Part shown: positions 15,615 to 24,899 of the stretch, piece by piece
Layout of the letters: each line of letters starts with the position of its first letter
How positions within the stretch are numbered: position 1 is the first letter of the stretch
Assembly: GCA_014380365.1 (NCBI GenBank)
Contig: JACMJZ010000017.1
Location: 1-46,315, forward strand
Length of the DNA stretch: 46,315 nucleotides
Origin: Pyrinomonadaceae bacterium
GTDB lineage: Bacteria > Acidobacteriota > Blastocatellia > Pyrinomonadales > Pyrinomonadaceae
Reading direction: 5' to 3'
The notes under the pieces: generated by a model
Seen by the model: the letters and a program-made list of their open reading frames with translations, nothing else
What the model was told of the DNA's origin: nothing
The model's database searches: none
Made by a program: the position numbers and the translations under genes

Positions 15615-18020
15615 TCAGCGCTTCGTGGCCGTGCGATTGATGGCTTCGTCTTCGACTTCGCCGGCCTGGTTGATTGGAACATCGTGGGCACTGCTGTAGG
15701 AAATACCGCGTTCCTCGCTGTCGAGTTCGCTGGGCGGTAAGGTTGCCAGCGCGGATAGTGGTCCGGTCACGCGCGGAGGATTAAACCCTGGGTAGTCAAT
15801 CCGGGCATGATAGATGGCCGTCAAGGCGCTGATCATTGCTTCGCGTATGGTGGTCAGTTCCTTGAGAGTCAGGTCGCATTCATCGAGCTGTCCATCGGTG
15901 ATGACGGCATCGACGATCTTAACGACGATGAGGCGAATGTTCTCGGGATCGGGGCGGGCCAGCGAGCGCGCCGCAGCTTCGCAGGAGTCCGCCAGCATCA
16001 TGATCGCCGCCTCTTTAAACTGGGGTTTGGGTCCGGGATAACGGAAATCCTTCTCGTCGATTACTTCCCCAGGCTTTGCCTCAGCCTGCGCCTTGCGGAG
16101 AAAGAAGTGCAAAGTACGCGTGCCGTGATGCTGAGGAATGAAGTCAGCGATTTTCTTCGGCAGACTGATTTCCTTCGCCAGCTTCATGCCATACGTCACA
16201 TGACTGGTGATGATTCGTGCGCTCTGCGATGGGCGCATGTGATCGTGAGGGTTCTCTCCCTGCTGATTTTCGACAAAGTACTCCGGCGCCGCGACCTTGC
16301 CGATGTCGTGGTAGAGCGCACCGATACGTGCCAACAGCGGGTTTGCCCCGACCGCCCGACAGGCGTCTTCGGCAAGTTGACCGACTGCGTGCGAATGCTG
16401 GTTGGTGCCCGGCGCGCGCAACGCCAGTTGGCCTAACACGGGTAAGTCCGCGTTTGAGAGCTCAAGCAGCTTGACGTCGGTCAGAATTCCAAAGAGCGAT
16501 TCGTTAACAGGCAGGCCTCCAGCCGCAAAAATCGCTGTTAACAATCCACCGGCGGAACCACAGCTCACCACCAGCAACACGGTATAGAGTGTGAACGCGT
16601 GTTCAGCGTAGGCCAGGAGGGCCAGGGCCATCACCGCGTTGACTGCGCCCACAAACAACCCGGCAAGCGTGACGGATTGGCGCTCGCGATACCGTCCTAT
16701 CCCGTACACCGCGGCAGCGCAGGAGATCATTACATAGAGGGCCGTTTGCATTCCCGCGGGAGCCATCATCCCGGCAAACAATGCGCTGACGATTCCGGTA
16801 AGAAAAGCCAGTTGTGTATCGACTAGCATGACCACCAACAGCGTTGCGGCCGCGACCGGAATCGCAAAATTCCAAATGGATGGATCGTCGAAAGGCGCAG
16901 TCTTCATGCTGTTCGCGACGCTATCCGCGAGCGTGAGCCCGACGCGCATCAAGGCCGTTTCCACAACTATTGCAGAGCCCACCAACGCGAACGCTCGTGT
17001 CTTTGAAAGGGAGAGGGCCGAAGTGACGCTGCGATGTTCAGTAAACTTCCACACGGCCCAATAAATCGCCATGACCACCATCAGCAAGCCAACCAGGTGA
17101 TGCCAGGGGCGACCGGCGTTTCCCTTGCCCTGCATGGACGCGAGCTGGGCCAGCATATTGGGAGTAACGGTATCGCCCTCGCGCGCAATCACCTGATTCC
17201 GTTTGACTGAAACTCTGACTGGAGGGATCTTATTGGCCTCATTTTCACGAGCCGTCGTAGTTGCGGTTTGGTCCAACACCACATTAGGCCGAATCAGGGG
17301 CAAGACTATCGAGCTAAGCGCCGATTTTTGTTCCTGCGTCCATTGCGGGAGATTACGGAGCTTGAGTTCGAGTTCCTGCCGGGCTGCGCCTAACGAAAGC
17401 ATTCGAGTTCGCGGCGCGGGCATGATCATTTGTCCCGAGGGGTTGCGAACATCAACCAATACAATTTCCTGACCTAGTCGTTCTGCCTCCGTGTCGTCGT
17501 AAATGTACTTGTCGCCCACCTCGCGAATTAGTTTTGCAATCTGATTGACGCTCTCATCGCTTTGAACGAGAGGCGCCAGTCGGGCAGCACCGGCTGCTTC
17601 CACTCCATTCCAGGTCAGGTCGCTTGCAGGCGTCTTCAAGTCGAGCTGACGCTTGAGATCCTCCCAGGCAGCACGAAAACTCCTTGCCGAACTTTCACCG
17701 CGCGTGGAATCGAAGTTGAAGACTGGGCGAGTAGCTTCCCGGGCGATATTGCGTCGCTTTTCCGTTTCAGAGATATCGACAGCGCCTACGTCCGCTCGCG
17801 CCACCACAGTCGCTCTTATCACTTCACCTTCGCGGTAATCAGCTGAGAAGCCGGTTGAGTAATTGGAGAAGAGCAGGGGAGTTGTAACAGCGACGAGCAC
17901 TCCAAACCCGATCAGAAATCGCGTTCTCGGTTCGAACACCTTAAACGGGCTGACGACGTAGTGGACAAACGCATCGCGCAGGCGACTAAACGGAGTTGTG
18001 AATCGAGGACGAAGGGCCAT
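15615..18020 (-). CDS. pgpH: 7TM-HD phosphohydrolase, PgpH-type c-di-AMP phosphodiesterase
   Basis: An 801-residue membrane enzyme that hydrolyses the second messenger c-di-AMP. One helix near residues 38-54 leads to a periplasmic 7TMR-HDED domain (about 60-315). A group of hydrophobic helices follows (about 325-515), then the cytoplasmic HD domain (about 540-690) with the metal ligands in HSHAVGQLAEDACRAV, ALYHDIGK, HPHDH-like NPHDH, and QHHGT. The order and length fit the PgpH family well. It starts 6 bases after the hflX stop, so the two form one operon. The C-terminus extends about 70 residues past the HD domain with no clear motif. Confidence in the family is high; substrate specificity is from family knowledge. 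Confidence 0.9.
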   Translation of the reverse strand: MALRPRFTTPFSRLRDAFVHYVVSPFKVFEPRTRFLIGFGVLVAVTTPLLFSNYSTGFSADYREGEVIRATVVARADVGAVDISETEKRRNIAREATRPVFNFDSTRGESSARSFRAAWEDLKRQLDLKTPASDLTWNGVEAAGAARLAPLVQSDESVNQIAKLIREVGDKYIYDDTEAERLGQEIVLVDVRNPSGQMIMPAPRTRMLSLGAARQELELKLRNLPQWTQEQKSALSSIVLPLIRPNVVLDQTATTTARENEANKIPPVRVSVKRNQVIAREGDTVTPNMLAQLASMQGKGNAGRPWHHLVGLLMVVMAIYWAVWKFTEHRSVTSALSLSKTRAFALVGSAIVVETALMRVGLTLADSVANSMKTAPFDDPSIWNFAIPVAAATLLVVMLVDTQLAFLTGIVSALFAGMMAPAGMQTALYVMISCAAAVYGIGRYRERQSVTLAGLFVGAVNAVMALALLAYAEHAFTLYTVLLVVSCGSAGGLLTAIFAAGGLPVNESLFGILTDVKLLELSNADLPVLGQLALRAPGTNQHSHAVGQLAEDACRAVGANPLLARIGALYHDIGKVAAPEYFVENQQGENPHDHMRPSQSARIITSHVTYGMKLAKEISLPKKIADFIPQHHGTRTLHFFLRKAQAEAKPGEVIDEKDFRYPGPKPQFKEAAIMMLADSCEAAARSLARPDPENIRLIVVKIVDAVITDGQLDECDLTLKELTTIREAMISALTAIYHARIDYPGFNPPRVTGPLSALATLPPSELDSEERGISYSSAHDVPINQAGEVEDEAINRTATKR

Positions 18021-18026
18021 TTTGTT

Positions 18027-19718
18027 TTAAGGGATCCGCGGCAGATTCTCCGGCGCCAGGCCAGTCGCTACCGCTCGCCGTTCTGATAACCCGTTCCCTG
18101 CCGCCAGAGCTCGCTCGCCGTCTTGCTCGTCGATCGTCAAGCCCAGATCACAGGCCAGGAGCTCCCCGACCTTTTCGAGCAGCGGTTGCAGCGTTCTTTT
18201 GTCGGTGGCAGCGATCGCCACCACCGTGGTGTCGCCGTTCTGCGAAAGCTGACGAACGGTTGCCGAAAGAGTCTCCGAATCCACGAGATCAGCTTTGTTT
18301 AGGGCAAGGATTGAAGAAATCTGAGCGACGTTAAGTTCTTCGAGAATTCTCTTGACCGACTCAACCTGCTGGGGCCAGCGTGGGTTAGCGACGTCGACCA
18401 GGTGGATAAGCAACCTGCTATCGCCGATTTCTTCGAGGGTCGCCCGGAAGGCGGACAAGAGCCCGGGAGGCAAATCCCTGATAAACCCCACTGTGTCGTT
18501 GATAATAACCTCACGCTCACGAGGCAGCCGCAGTCGTCGCGACGTGGGGTCGAGCGTGGCAAACATACGCTGTTCCGCGCGGACGTCACTGTTTGTGAGC
18601 GCATTCAAAAGGGTAGACTTGCCGGCGTTTGTGTAACCCACAATCGAGATGATCGGAAGCTCGTTTCGGGTGCGCACCTTCCGGCGTTCCTGCCGCCGGC
18701 GTCGTTGAGACTCAATCTCTTTCTCAAGTCGGTTGATACGGTCGCGAACGCGGCGACGGTCCATCTCGAGTTTTGTTTCGCCGGGGCCGCGACCGCCGAT
18801 GCCGCCGGCGAGACGCGAGAACGCGGAGTCCTGACCCGCGATCAATCGCGGCAGAAGATATTTAAGCTGGGCCAGCTCAACCTGGATTTTACCCTCACTC
18901 GACTGCGCTCGTTGCGCGAAGATGTCGAGGATGAGTTGGGAACGGTCGATGATCTTCAGGTCAGTCGCTTCCGACAAGGATCTTATCTGTGCTGGACTTA
19001 ACTCACGATCAAAGACCAGCATGTCCGCGCCCAACTGAAGCGAACGGATTAATAGCTCATCGAGCTTTCCTCGACCGAGTACTGTTCTCGGATCGATTGC
19101 CTGACGCCTTTGAATCACCTGATCCTGCACCACGATCCCCGCGGAGCTGGCCAGCTCAGAGAGCTCGGCCATGGACTCTTCAGCGTCCGAGATCGACCCC
19201 GTGGTGACGCCTACGAGAATTGTGCGGTCCTTTCCAACTGATTGGCGCGTAGCGTGACGGTTGCGCGCCATTTCGTCTTCGAGTGAATTGATCAGGGAAA
19301 GGAAATCGTCTTCCAGTTGCGACGCCATCTTTGGCGCAAGAAAAGCGTACGGCTTGAGGTCATCAGTCGCTTGCCCGTCGCCGACAGTTATCGGGAGCAA
19401 GTGTGCGGCGCGCACCAAACCAGGAAATCCGTCCGTCGGGTTCACATCAATCGCCACCATCAAATCAAGTCGCAGAAGCGCAAGGTCAGTGAGATCGTCC
19501 TGCGTCAAACCTTCACCACGAAGGTGTGTGTGCACGCATCGAAGTCCTCGGAACCGGTCAGCTCCTACGCGGATGCGTTTGAAATCCGGCAGCTGAATAC
19601 TCCGGTTATCGCCGACCATCACATATTCGACATGCCCGCTCCGGTCGATCAGCGCTCCGATTTGTCTCCGAGTCTCGTGCGAGAGTTCCGACATCTGTCG
19701 CGCGAATTCCGGGGTCAC
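18027..19718 (-). CDS. hflX: Ribosome-associated GTPase HflX (start probably further upstream)
   Basis: HflX splits or rescues stalled ribosomes. From the GTG at 19718 the protein has 563 residues: an N-terminal extension, the HflX nucleotide-binding/coiled-coil region ([44 protein letters not shown]), then the G domain with G1 [10 protein letters not shown]2/G3 [10 protein letters not shown] and DTVGFI, and G4 NKADL. The GTG is unlikely to be the true start. It has no ribosome-binding site, and conserved-looking sequence continues in frame for 32 codons upstream (LIGNTAGLKPNQLRRIEKLY) to 19814. There AGGGAGG stands 9 bases before an ATA codon rather than ATG. PgpH follows 6 bases downstream. 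The product is certain; the start is the open question. Confidence 0.93.
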   Translation of the reverse strand: MTPEFARQMSELSHETRRQIGALIDRSGHVEYVMVGDNRSIQLPDFKRIRVGADRFRGLRCVHTHLRGEGLTQDDLTDLALLRLDLMVAIDVNPTDGFPGLVRAAHLLPITVGDGQATDDLKPYAFLAPKMASQLEDDFLSLINSLEDEMARNRHATRQSVGKDRTILVGVTTGSISDAEESMAELSELASSAGIVVQDQVIQRRQAIDPRTVLGRGKLDELLIRSLQLGADMLVFDRELSPAQIRSLSEATDLKIIDRSQLILDIFAQRAQSSEGKIQVELAQLKYLLPRLIAGQDSAFSRLAGGIGGRGPGETKLEMDRRRVRDRINRLEKEIESQRRRRQERRKVRTRNELPIISIVGYTNAGKSTLLNALTNSDVRAEQRMFATLDPTSRRLRLPREREVIINDTVGFIRDLPPGLLSAFRATLEEIGDSRLLIHLVDVANPRWPQQVESVKRILEELNVAQISSILALNKADLVDSETLSATVRQLSQNGDTTVVAIAATDKRTLQPLLEKVGELLACDLGLTIDEQDGERALAAGNGLSERRAVATGLAPENLPRIP

Positions 19719-19810
19719 GATTTGATGTGGGGCAATCCGCCTCGTGTAAAGCTTTTCTATGCGGCGTAGTTGATTAGGCTTCAGGCCGGCGGTGTTCCCA
19801 ATTAGGTCTT

Positions 19811-20050
19811 TTATTTTTCAGTTCCTCCCTTGCACCGCTCTGCAAAACTCGCACGGAAACTGTCAAGTTTACGAACCCTGGAGCCTTGGCGAATTGTCGC
19901 TGGATTGAAGTTACAGGAGGAGCGTTGCGAGCAGTGGGTTTCCGACGCCAGGAAGGTACTTTCGATTTTGCTCGGCGATTTCGCTTCGCTTATTCGCTTG
20001 AGCATTACAATAAAGTTCGCTGGCAAGCTTCCTACATCCTGGAAAAACAA
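19811..20050 (-). CDS. Possible leader ORF ahead of hflX
   Basis: A 79-codon frame begins with TTG at 20050, about 23 bases after the predicted transcription start, with AAAGAGG only 3 bases before it. It ends with TAA at 19813-19811, overlapping the suspected ATA start of hflX at 19814. The sequence is Ser/Arg/Lys-rich and resembles nothing I know. It may be a regulatory leader or chance. The stop overlap is what makes it worth listing. Confidence 0.2.
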   Translation of the reverse strand: MFFQDVGSLPANFIVMLKRISEAKSPSKIESTFLASETHCSQRSSCNFNPATIRQGSRVRKLDSFRASFAERCKGGTEK

Positions 20051-20079
20051 CGGCCTCTTTAGGTTGCTTGCGAGCGCGG

Positions 20080-20088
20080 ATTATACCA
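20080..20088 (-). promoter_or_regulatory. Extended -10 promoter candidate for hflX-pgpH
   Basis: On the minus strand TGGTATAAT gives a perfect -10 hexamer (20085-20080) preceded by the TG of an extended -10. The -35 position is poor (CTTCAC), as is common for extended -10 promoters. The leader to hflX would be about 260 bases. Confidence 0.5.
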
Positions 20089-20136
20089 CAGCGAAACACA
20101 GCGTGAAGCAATGCGAGGGGCCCCATTGCCGCGGCG

Positions 20137-20190
20137 GGGCTTTAGCCCGACCGCAAGCGAGGGCTCTGGGGCATGAGTAGTGGAGCCCTC
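20137..20190. repeat. GC-rich palindromic intergenic repeat (shared core with 39473)
   Basis: GGGCT-TT-AGCCC (20137-20148) is followed by a second hairpin with arms GAGGGCTC (20159-20166) and GAGCCCTC (20183-20190). The stretch from AGCCCGACCG through GAGGGCTC (20144-20166) recurs with three differences at 39473-39495, so it is a dispersed element. Confidence 0.6.
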
Positions 20191-20374
20191 ACTGACGGTC
20201 GAGCTAATGACCCGCCGCGTGCGTCGCATTCTGTCAAACACAACTCAGGACACTAATCGCCGTTGCGGTCGTTAGACAGCACTGTAGGGCCGTCGTATGA
20301 TGAAAAGCCTTTCATAGACCGGGAAATCAATTGCCGAAGCGCACTGAAATAGCGGCCAATAGACAAAGCATTAA

Positions 20375-21379
20375 ATGAGCAACGAACCCAGAATTCTTAA
20401 GATTCACCCGGCGCATTCAATACCGGGTGGCGAAGTCGCAATCGATTGCGAGGGTCTGGACACCAGCGATCCAACCCTTTGCGCAGTCTGGTTCGAGGAT
20501 GAGCGCGCACCAATTGTCGCGTTGTCTCCGAGGCGTGTGCTGGTGATCGTGCCAGAGCTCAGGCACAGCGGAAGCGTGGATGTAAGACTCGAAAGCGTGG
20601 GGATACGAAGTGAACCCGTGAACGTCATGGTGGGAAGACGGCTGGCCGAGGACCTTCATCCCGTTTCCAGTCCAGCATTTGACCCTGAGGACGGTTCGCT
20701 ATTTGTAACCCGCTCCGGCTCTCGAGGCGAGCACTTGCCGGTAACACTCTTCCGAATCGATATCAATGGAGAGCTGGCTGAGTTTTCGGGCGATATAGTT
20801 AACCCCACTGCAATCGCTTTCGATAGCACCGGACAAATGTTCGTTAGCAGTCGCATGGACGGCACCGTCTATCGCATTACTCCCCTCAAAGAAGCGGTGC
20901 CATTTGCGAGAAACCTTGGCGTCGCTACCGGGATCGCATTCGATCGCGCGGACACGATGTACGTCGGCGATCGCACCGGCAGGATCTACAAAGTAAACGG
21001 CATTGGTGAAGAAGCGCCCTGGGCCCAACTCGAGCCGTCCGTTTCCGCTTATCACCTGGCAATGGGTCCGGACGAGGCGTTGTACGTTGCGGGGCCGACT
21101 GTCGCGAGTTTCGATTCGATAGTGCGCGTCGACAGAGATGGCGAGGTCAGCGTCTTCTATGAAGGTCTGGGCCGTCCACAGGGGCTCACGTTTGATGAGG
21201 ATGGCAATCTTCTCGTGGCTGCCTCGTTACGCGGACGACGCGGCATCGTGCGCATCTCGCCCGACGGCATCGAGGCGGAAATGTTTGTTGCGGGTATGAA
21301 TCTCGTCGGACTTGCCTTCAGCGCCACCGGCGATCTCGCGATAGTGTCGACAGACTCCATTTACAGTTTGACTCTGTAA
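20375..21379 (+). CDS. IPT/TIG plus SMP-30/NHL-like propeller protein
   Basis: A 334-residue protein without a signal peptide. Residues about 5-85 look like an IPT/TIG Ig-like domain (PRILKIHPAHSIPGGEVAIDCEGL, VRLESVGIRSEPVNVMV). From about 90 on it has repeats of the type AFDPEDGSLFVT, AIAFDSTGQMFVSS, GIAFDRADTMYVGD, GLTFDEDGNLLVAAS and GLAFSATGDLAIVS. These are six blades of an SMP-30/gluconolactonase or NHL propeller. Enzyme members use acidic metal ligands that I could not assign, so binding or a cytoplasmic lactonase-like role are both open. It stands alone between hflX and the segregation cluster. Confidence 0.78.
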   Translation: MSNEPRILKIHPAHSIPGGEVAIDCEGLDTSDPTLCAVWFEDERAPIVALSPRRVLVIVPELRHSGSVDVRLESVGIRSEPVNVMVGRRLAEDLHPVSSPAFDPEDGSLFVTRSGSRGEHLPVTLFRIDINGELAEFSGDIVNPTAIAFDSTGQMFVSSRMDGTVYRITPLKEAVPFARNLGVATGIAFDRADTMYVGDRTGRIYKVNGIGEEAPWAQLEPSVSAYHLAMGPDEALYVAGPTVASFDSIVRVDRDGEVSVFYEGLGRPQGLTFDEDGNLLVAASLRGRRGIVRISPDGIEAEMFVAGMNLVGLAFSATGDLAIVSTDSIYSLTL

Positions 21380-21446
21380 ATTCGGTTCCGATGCAGGACA
21401 GGCGCCACTGAAGCTCAAACTGCAGAAGTGCGTTAGAGAGCAGTTT

Positions 21447-21475
21447 TTGACACTCATTTTCGCGGATGCTAACGT
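21447..21475 (+). promoter_or_regulatory. Promoter candidate for the site-2 protease-scpA-scpB-rluB cluster
   Basis: A perfect TTGACA (21447-21452), 17-base spacer and TAACGT (21470-21475) lie 33 bases before the GTG start at 21509. The -10 keeps the key T, A and final T. Confidence 0.5.
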
Positions 21476-21508
21476 CTTTCTTCTACCGGACCTTATAACG
21501 AGCGCTCT

Positions 21509-22177
21509 GTGACGGAACAACTAATTCCACAACTCGTGATTTACATGGTGGTGCTGCTGTTTGCCATCTCGGCCCACGAAGCTGCTCATGCCTGGATGTC
21601 GAATAGGTTTGGTGATGACACAGCGCTCCTGCTGGGTCGCGTCACCCTGAATCCGGTGGCCCATACAGATCCTATCGGTACTCTGCTAATTCCGATCGTT
21701 GGCTTTGTGCTCGGCAGCGCGGGAGGACCAAACATTCCACTGATTGGCTGGGGCAAACCCACGCCCGTCAATCCGCTGCGTTGGCGCAACAAAGACCTGG
21801 CTAACGTCATGGTTTCGGCAGCTGGAATCATGGCGAACCTTTTCATTGCCATCTGTGCGTTCATCATCATCAAGGTGTTGCTCATGACGGGATGGTGGTT
21901 CACCGAAGGTTCGCTGCAAGAGCCCGTTCGGCTACTTCTCGGAATGTTATTGACAATGAATATCTCGCTCGCGGTTTTTAACCTGCTACCTTTCCCTCCG
22001 CTTGATGGCAGTAAAATTCTGGAAACTTTTCTTCCCCCGAGCGCGCAGTCCGCATTAGCTGCCCTGGAACAGTATGGCTTCATTATCCTGATGCTCTTGA
22101 TGTACGTTGGCTTCTTCAGCGCGATTATGAGGCCAATTATGGCGGGAGTGTTTTACCTGTTACGTCTCGGGCTTTAG
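21509..22177 (+). CDS. Site-2 protease family (M50) membrane metalloprotease
   Basis: A 222-residue intramembrane zinc protease. HEAAHAW near residue 23 is the HExxH zinc site inside the first helix (YMVVLLFAISAHEAAHAW), and FPPLDGSKILE near residue 165 supplies the conserved Asp of the third ligand motif. Several further hydrophobic segments follow (LLIPIVGFVLG, LFIAICAFIIIKVLLM, GFIILMLLMYVGFFSAIM). It is short and lacks a PDZ domain, as in the group often found beside scpA. It begins with GTG. The targets are unknown. It lies 45 bases before scpA and probably shares its transcript. Confidence 0.9.
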   Translation: MTEQLIPQLVIYMVVLLFAISAHEAAHAWMSNRFGDDTALLLGRVTLNPVAHTDPIGTLLIPIVGFVLGSAGGPNIPLIGWGKPTPVNPLRWRNKDLANVMVSAAGIMANLFIAICAFIIIKVLLMTGWWFTEGSLQEPVRLLLGMLLTMNISLAVFNLLPFPPLDGSKILETFLPPSAQSALAALEQYGFIILMLLMYVGFFSAIMRPIMAGVFYLLRLGL

Positions 22178-22222
22178 AGCATTTCAGGCGCTCGAGGTTT
22201 TGGAAACGTGGCGAGGAGTTAG

Positions 22223-23056
22223 ATGGACGAAAACAGCAACACGGCGGCGAAACCCGGGCTGGGTAAGGAAGAGAACACGGCGAAGACTGTGGAGTCGCCG
22301 TCCGGTCCCGTCAGCGTCACCGGGTCGTCGCCCGAAATCGTCTCCGACGACACAACCGACGATTTAAAAATCGTTATGGGCGATTTCGACGGCCCGCTGG
22401 ATCTGCTGCTCCATTTGATTCGCCAGGAACAAGTCAACATCTACGATATTCCGGTGGCCCGCATCGCCGATGAATACCTGCGCTACCTGCAGGCCATGCA
22501 GGAGCTGGACATTGCCGTCGCCGGCGATTTCTTAGTGATGGCTGCGACGCTGATCGAGCTTAAGACCAAGATGCTCCTGCCACGCGATCCTTTCGCGCCG
22601 GCAGAGGAGCAGGACGATCCGCGCAAGGACCTAATCGATCAGTTACTTGAATACCAGAAGTACAAAGCGGCAGCGCAGATGCTTTGGTCACGCGCCACGG
22701 TCGAACGCGCGGTGTTCAAACGAGCCGAGATTGAGACGGACAAAAACAATCCCGAAGTGACCGTTGGTTTGTTTGATCTGCTCAAGGTGTTTCAGGAGAT
22801 TCTCGCGCGGCACAAAGAAGAAGTGATGTTGGAGATTGGGCGCGAGGAGATTTCGATGTCCGAGATGCTCGAGCGGCTGAGGAATATGGTTATGTCGGCT
22901 GGTGAGCTTAACCTGCGGGTTTTCTTTGAACGAGCGCGATCGCGGCGAGAGTTGGTGGTAGCGTTTCTTTCCGTGCTTGAGCTAGTGCGCACGACCGAGA
23001 TTAAGTTGATCCAGAAGCAAACGTTTGGCGACATCGTCGCCCGAGTTGCAAGTTAA
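22223..23056 (+). CDS. scpA: Segregation and condensation protein A
   Basis: The kleisin subunit of the SMC-ScpAB condensin, which bridges SMC heads to organise and segregate the chromosome. 277 residues. After a 45-residue acidic/Thr-rich N-terminus comes the conserved start of the family, GDFDGPLDLLLHLIRQEQVNIYDIPVARIADEY in part, then AGDFLVMAATLIELKTKMLLP. The C-terminal winged helix is in the last 80 residues (VVAFLSVLELVRTTEI). GAGGAG is 5 bases before the ATG. scpB follows 115 bases later, separated by a palindromic repeat. Confidence 0.94.
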   Translation: MDENSNTAAKPGLGKEENTAKTVESPSGPVSVTGSSPEIVSDDTTDDLKIVMGDFDGPLDLLLHLIRQEQVNIYDIPVARIADEYLRYLQAMQELDIAVAGDFLVMAATLIELKTKMLLPRDPFAPAEEQDDPRKDLIDQLLEYQKYKAAAQMLWSRATVERAVFKRAEIETDKNNPEVTVGLFDLLKVFQEILARHKEEVMLEIGREEISMSEMLERLRNMVMSAGELNLRVFFERARSRRELVVAFLSVLELVRTTEIKLIQKQTFGDIVARVAS

Positions 23057-23080
23057 GTGGGACGTGCGGTGAGTTGACTG

Positions 23081-23155
23081 AAGTAGTTTAGAGTTCAAAC
23101 TTTATGCGTTCTGGAAACGGAGCAAGCTAAAGCTTGAACTCTGAACTGCTTGAAT
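23081..23155. repeat. Palindromic intergenic repeat between scpA and scpB (TTGAACT family)
   Basis: The left arm (about 23081-23107) and right arm (about 23124-23151) form a long imperfect hairpin. The 33 bases at 23123-23155 are identical to 33562-33594 upstream of cutA. The unit has a 7-base rhythm (TTGAACT, CTGAACT, GCTTGAA). It ends 16 bases before the scpB start. Confidence 0.85.
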
Positions 23156-23171
23156 TTATGGGGAAAACGAA

Positions 23172-23858
23172 ATGACTGAAGAAACAGCACAGGCCAAAGC
23201 AGAGGAAGCGCTCGATGAAGCTGCGCTTAACGAGGAGGCGAGCAGGGAGCTGGCGGAACTTGTAGCCGCTGAGTCAGTGGCAGCGGAGACTGAGGACTCC
23301 GGCGATGATTCGGTAGTCTACGCCGTGCAAAGTTCGGCTGAGCGGCTTGGCGTTGTCGAGGCTCTGATTTTTGTTTCGGAAGAGCCTTTGAGCGCGAAGA
23401 CAATCGCGGCGGTGCTGAGAGAAGATCGTGGGGTCATAGAAGAAGCGATTGGGGAGTTGGTAAAAGAGTTCAACGGAAGAAACGCGGGGCTGCAGCTACG
23501 CGAAGTTGCCGGCGGCTGGCAGTTTGCAACCCGGGCTGAATATCACGAGCACGTGCGCGCGTTCCTGAAATCGCGACCCAGTGCCAAGCTCTCAATCGCA
23601 TCGCTCGAAACGCTGGCTGTGATTGCGTACAAGCAGCCGGTTACAGTGCCGGAGATACTTGAGATTCGCGGCGTGCAGTCGCCTTCGTCAATCAAGACGC
23701 TGCTCGATAAGAAACTGATTGTTGCAAAAGGGCGGAAGGAAACGGTGGGCCGCCCGATGATGTACGGAACCTCGAAAGAATTTCTGCTGCAATTCGGTAT
23801 GAAGGATCTCACTGAGTTGCCGAGCGTGGAAGATTTCCAGGATCTGTCAGGTGGCTGA
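23172..23858 (+). CDS. scpB: Segregation and condensation protein B
   Basis: The winged-helix dimer partner of ScpA in the SMC complex. 228 residues. An acidic N-terminal extension of about 55 residues precedes the tandem winged-helix domains: VVEALIFVSEEPLSAKTIA (first), then LAVIAYKQPVTVPEILEIRGVQS and LLDKKLIVAKGRKETVGRPMMYGTS, the signature of the second. The C-terminus ends with FGMKDLTELPSVEDF, as is usual. rluB starts about 75 bases downstream. Confidence 0.94.
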   Translation: MTEETAQAKAEEALDEAALNEEASRELAELVAAESVAAETEDSGDDSVVYAVQSSAERLGVVEALIFVSEEPLSAKTIAAVLREDRGVIEEAIGELVKEFNGRNAGLQLREVAGGWQFATRAEYHEHVRAFLKSRPSAKLSIASLETLAVIAYKQPVTVPEILEIRGVQSPSSIKTLLDKKLIVAKGRKETVGRPMMYGTSKEFLLQFGMKDLTELPSVEDFQDLSGG

Positions 23859-23932
23859 GAACCAGGGCAGTCGGCCGGAGCAGTCGGCAGGAACATTAAT
23901 GGTTTACTTGCCCTTTGCCGACTGAGGATGTT

Positions 23933-24739
23933 ATGCAGGAACGACTACAAAAATTAATCGCGGCGGCGGGGATTGCGTCGCGTCGCCACGCCGAAGAGTT
24001 AATCACGGCCGGGCTGGTCACCGTGAATGGCAAGGTGGTGACTGAACTGGGAACGAAAGCCGACCCGGCTAACGACCACATTAAAGTTCGCGGCAAGCTC
24101 ATCAATCCATCGTTGCAGCGACGCGAAAAAGTCCACGTCTTGCTCAACAAGCCGAAGGGTTATCTCTCGAGCGTTTCTGATCCCGACAAGCGACCGATGG
24201 TGACTGAACTGCTCCCGCCTTCGCTGGGCCGGCTATATCCGGTTGGCCGTCTCGACTTCAACACGGAAGGATTGCTGCTGCTGACGAATGATGGCGACTT
24301 TACCAACTTCATCACTTCCGCGCGCAACAAGATTGATAAGGTTTATGAAGCGAAGGTGAAAGGCGTTCCGCCTGAGCCGGCAATTCAGAGGCTCCGCCGC
24401 GGTGTCACACTTGACGACGGTACGAAGACAGCCCCTGCAAGAATCAGGAAAGTGGGTGAAACTGAAACCAACACCTGGTTTGAGATTCTTCTTCACGAAG
24501 GCAAGAACCAACAGATACGGCGCATGTTTGATCTTATCGGTCACTCGGTAATTAAGTTGCGCCGCTCGCGCATAGGTAAACTGCGAGACGATGAATTGAA
24601 ACCCGGGCGATGGCGCCACCTTACCGAAGACGAGGTAAAGCTCCTCACTCGAAGCCAACCTCGAATTAAAGCCCAGCCGGCTAAAGGCAAAGTGATGAAC
24701 AAAGCTGCGGCGCCCGGTCGAGGTTCATCGCGCCCTTGA
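23933..24739 (+). CDS. rluB: 23S rRNA pseudouridine synthase, RsuA/RluB family
   Basis: Isomerises a uridine of 23S rRNA. 268 residues from the ATG at 23933, chosen over an in-frame TTG at 23915 because GAGGA lies about 6 bases before it and MQERLQKLIAAAGIASRR is the classic start of the S4 RNA-binding domain. The catalytic motif GRLDFNTEGLLLLTNDG (about residues 103-119) carries the active-site Asp. EGKNQQIRRMFD and LRRSRIG are also family signatures. The last 30 residues are basic and Ala/Pro-rich. Placement after scpB is the widespread scpA-scpB-rluB order. Confidence 0.93.
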   Translation: MQERLQKLIAAAGIASRRHAEELITAGLVTVNGKVVTELGTKADPANDHIKVRGKLINPSLQRREKVHVLLNKPKGYLSSVSDPDKRPMVTELLPPSLGRLYPVGRLDFNTEGLLLLTNDGDFTNFITSARNKIDKVYEAKVKGVPPEPAIQRLRRGVTLDDGTKTAPARIRKVGETETNTWFEILLHEGKNQQIRRMFDLIGHSVIKLRRSRIGKLRDDELKPGRWRHLTEDEVKLLTRSQPRIKAQPAKGKVMNKAAAPGRGSSRP

Positions 24740-24793
24740 GGTAGAATAACCCCACCGCATTTCGACGAGTTTATTATTGGTCAAAACCGCTGC

Positions 24794-24860
24794 GGTAGCG
24801 GGCGGGCCTGTCTTGTTCCAGGCCCAATCGGGGCCCGCCCGCTACCCCGACGCGTCGGGG
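24794..24860. repeat. GC-rich double palindrome after rluB
   Basis: A perfect 15-bp inverted repeat (GGTAGCGGGCGGGCC at 24794-24808, complement at 24832-24846) is followed at once by a perfect 16-base palindrome, CCCCGACGCGTCGGGG (24845-24860). It could end the scp-rluB transcript, but lacks a clear T tract and looks more like a dispersed repeat. Confidence 0.7.
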
Positions 24861-24899
24861 TTCTGACATGACCACGAAGTTTGCAACCAGAGAAGACGA

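Larger units (their letters stand above)
19832..20374. other. Gene-poor divergent region between hflX and the IPT/SMP-30 gene
   Basis: About 540 bases with no convincing protein or RNA gene. It contains a perfect extended -10 on the minus strand (20080-20088) and a GC-rich repeat with two hairpins (20137-20190). From 20191 to 20374 I see nothing beyond the ribosome-free lead-in to the gene at 20375. Confidence 0.5.

Noticed and set aside
15807-16436. A 209-codon plus-strand frame over the HD domain of pgpH
   Set aside because: It is antisense to conserved metal-binding residues of PgpH; the product is low in protein-like pattern.
19830-20180. A 116-codon plus-strand frame upstream of hflX
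   Set aside because: It starts with TTG without a ribosome-binding site, crosses a GC-rich palindromic repeat at its end, and resembles no known family.
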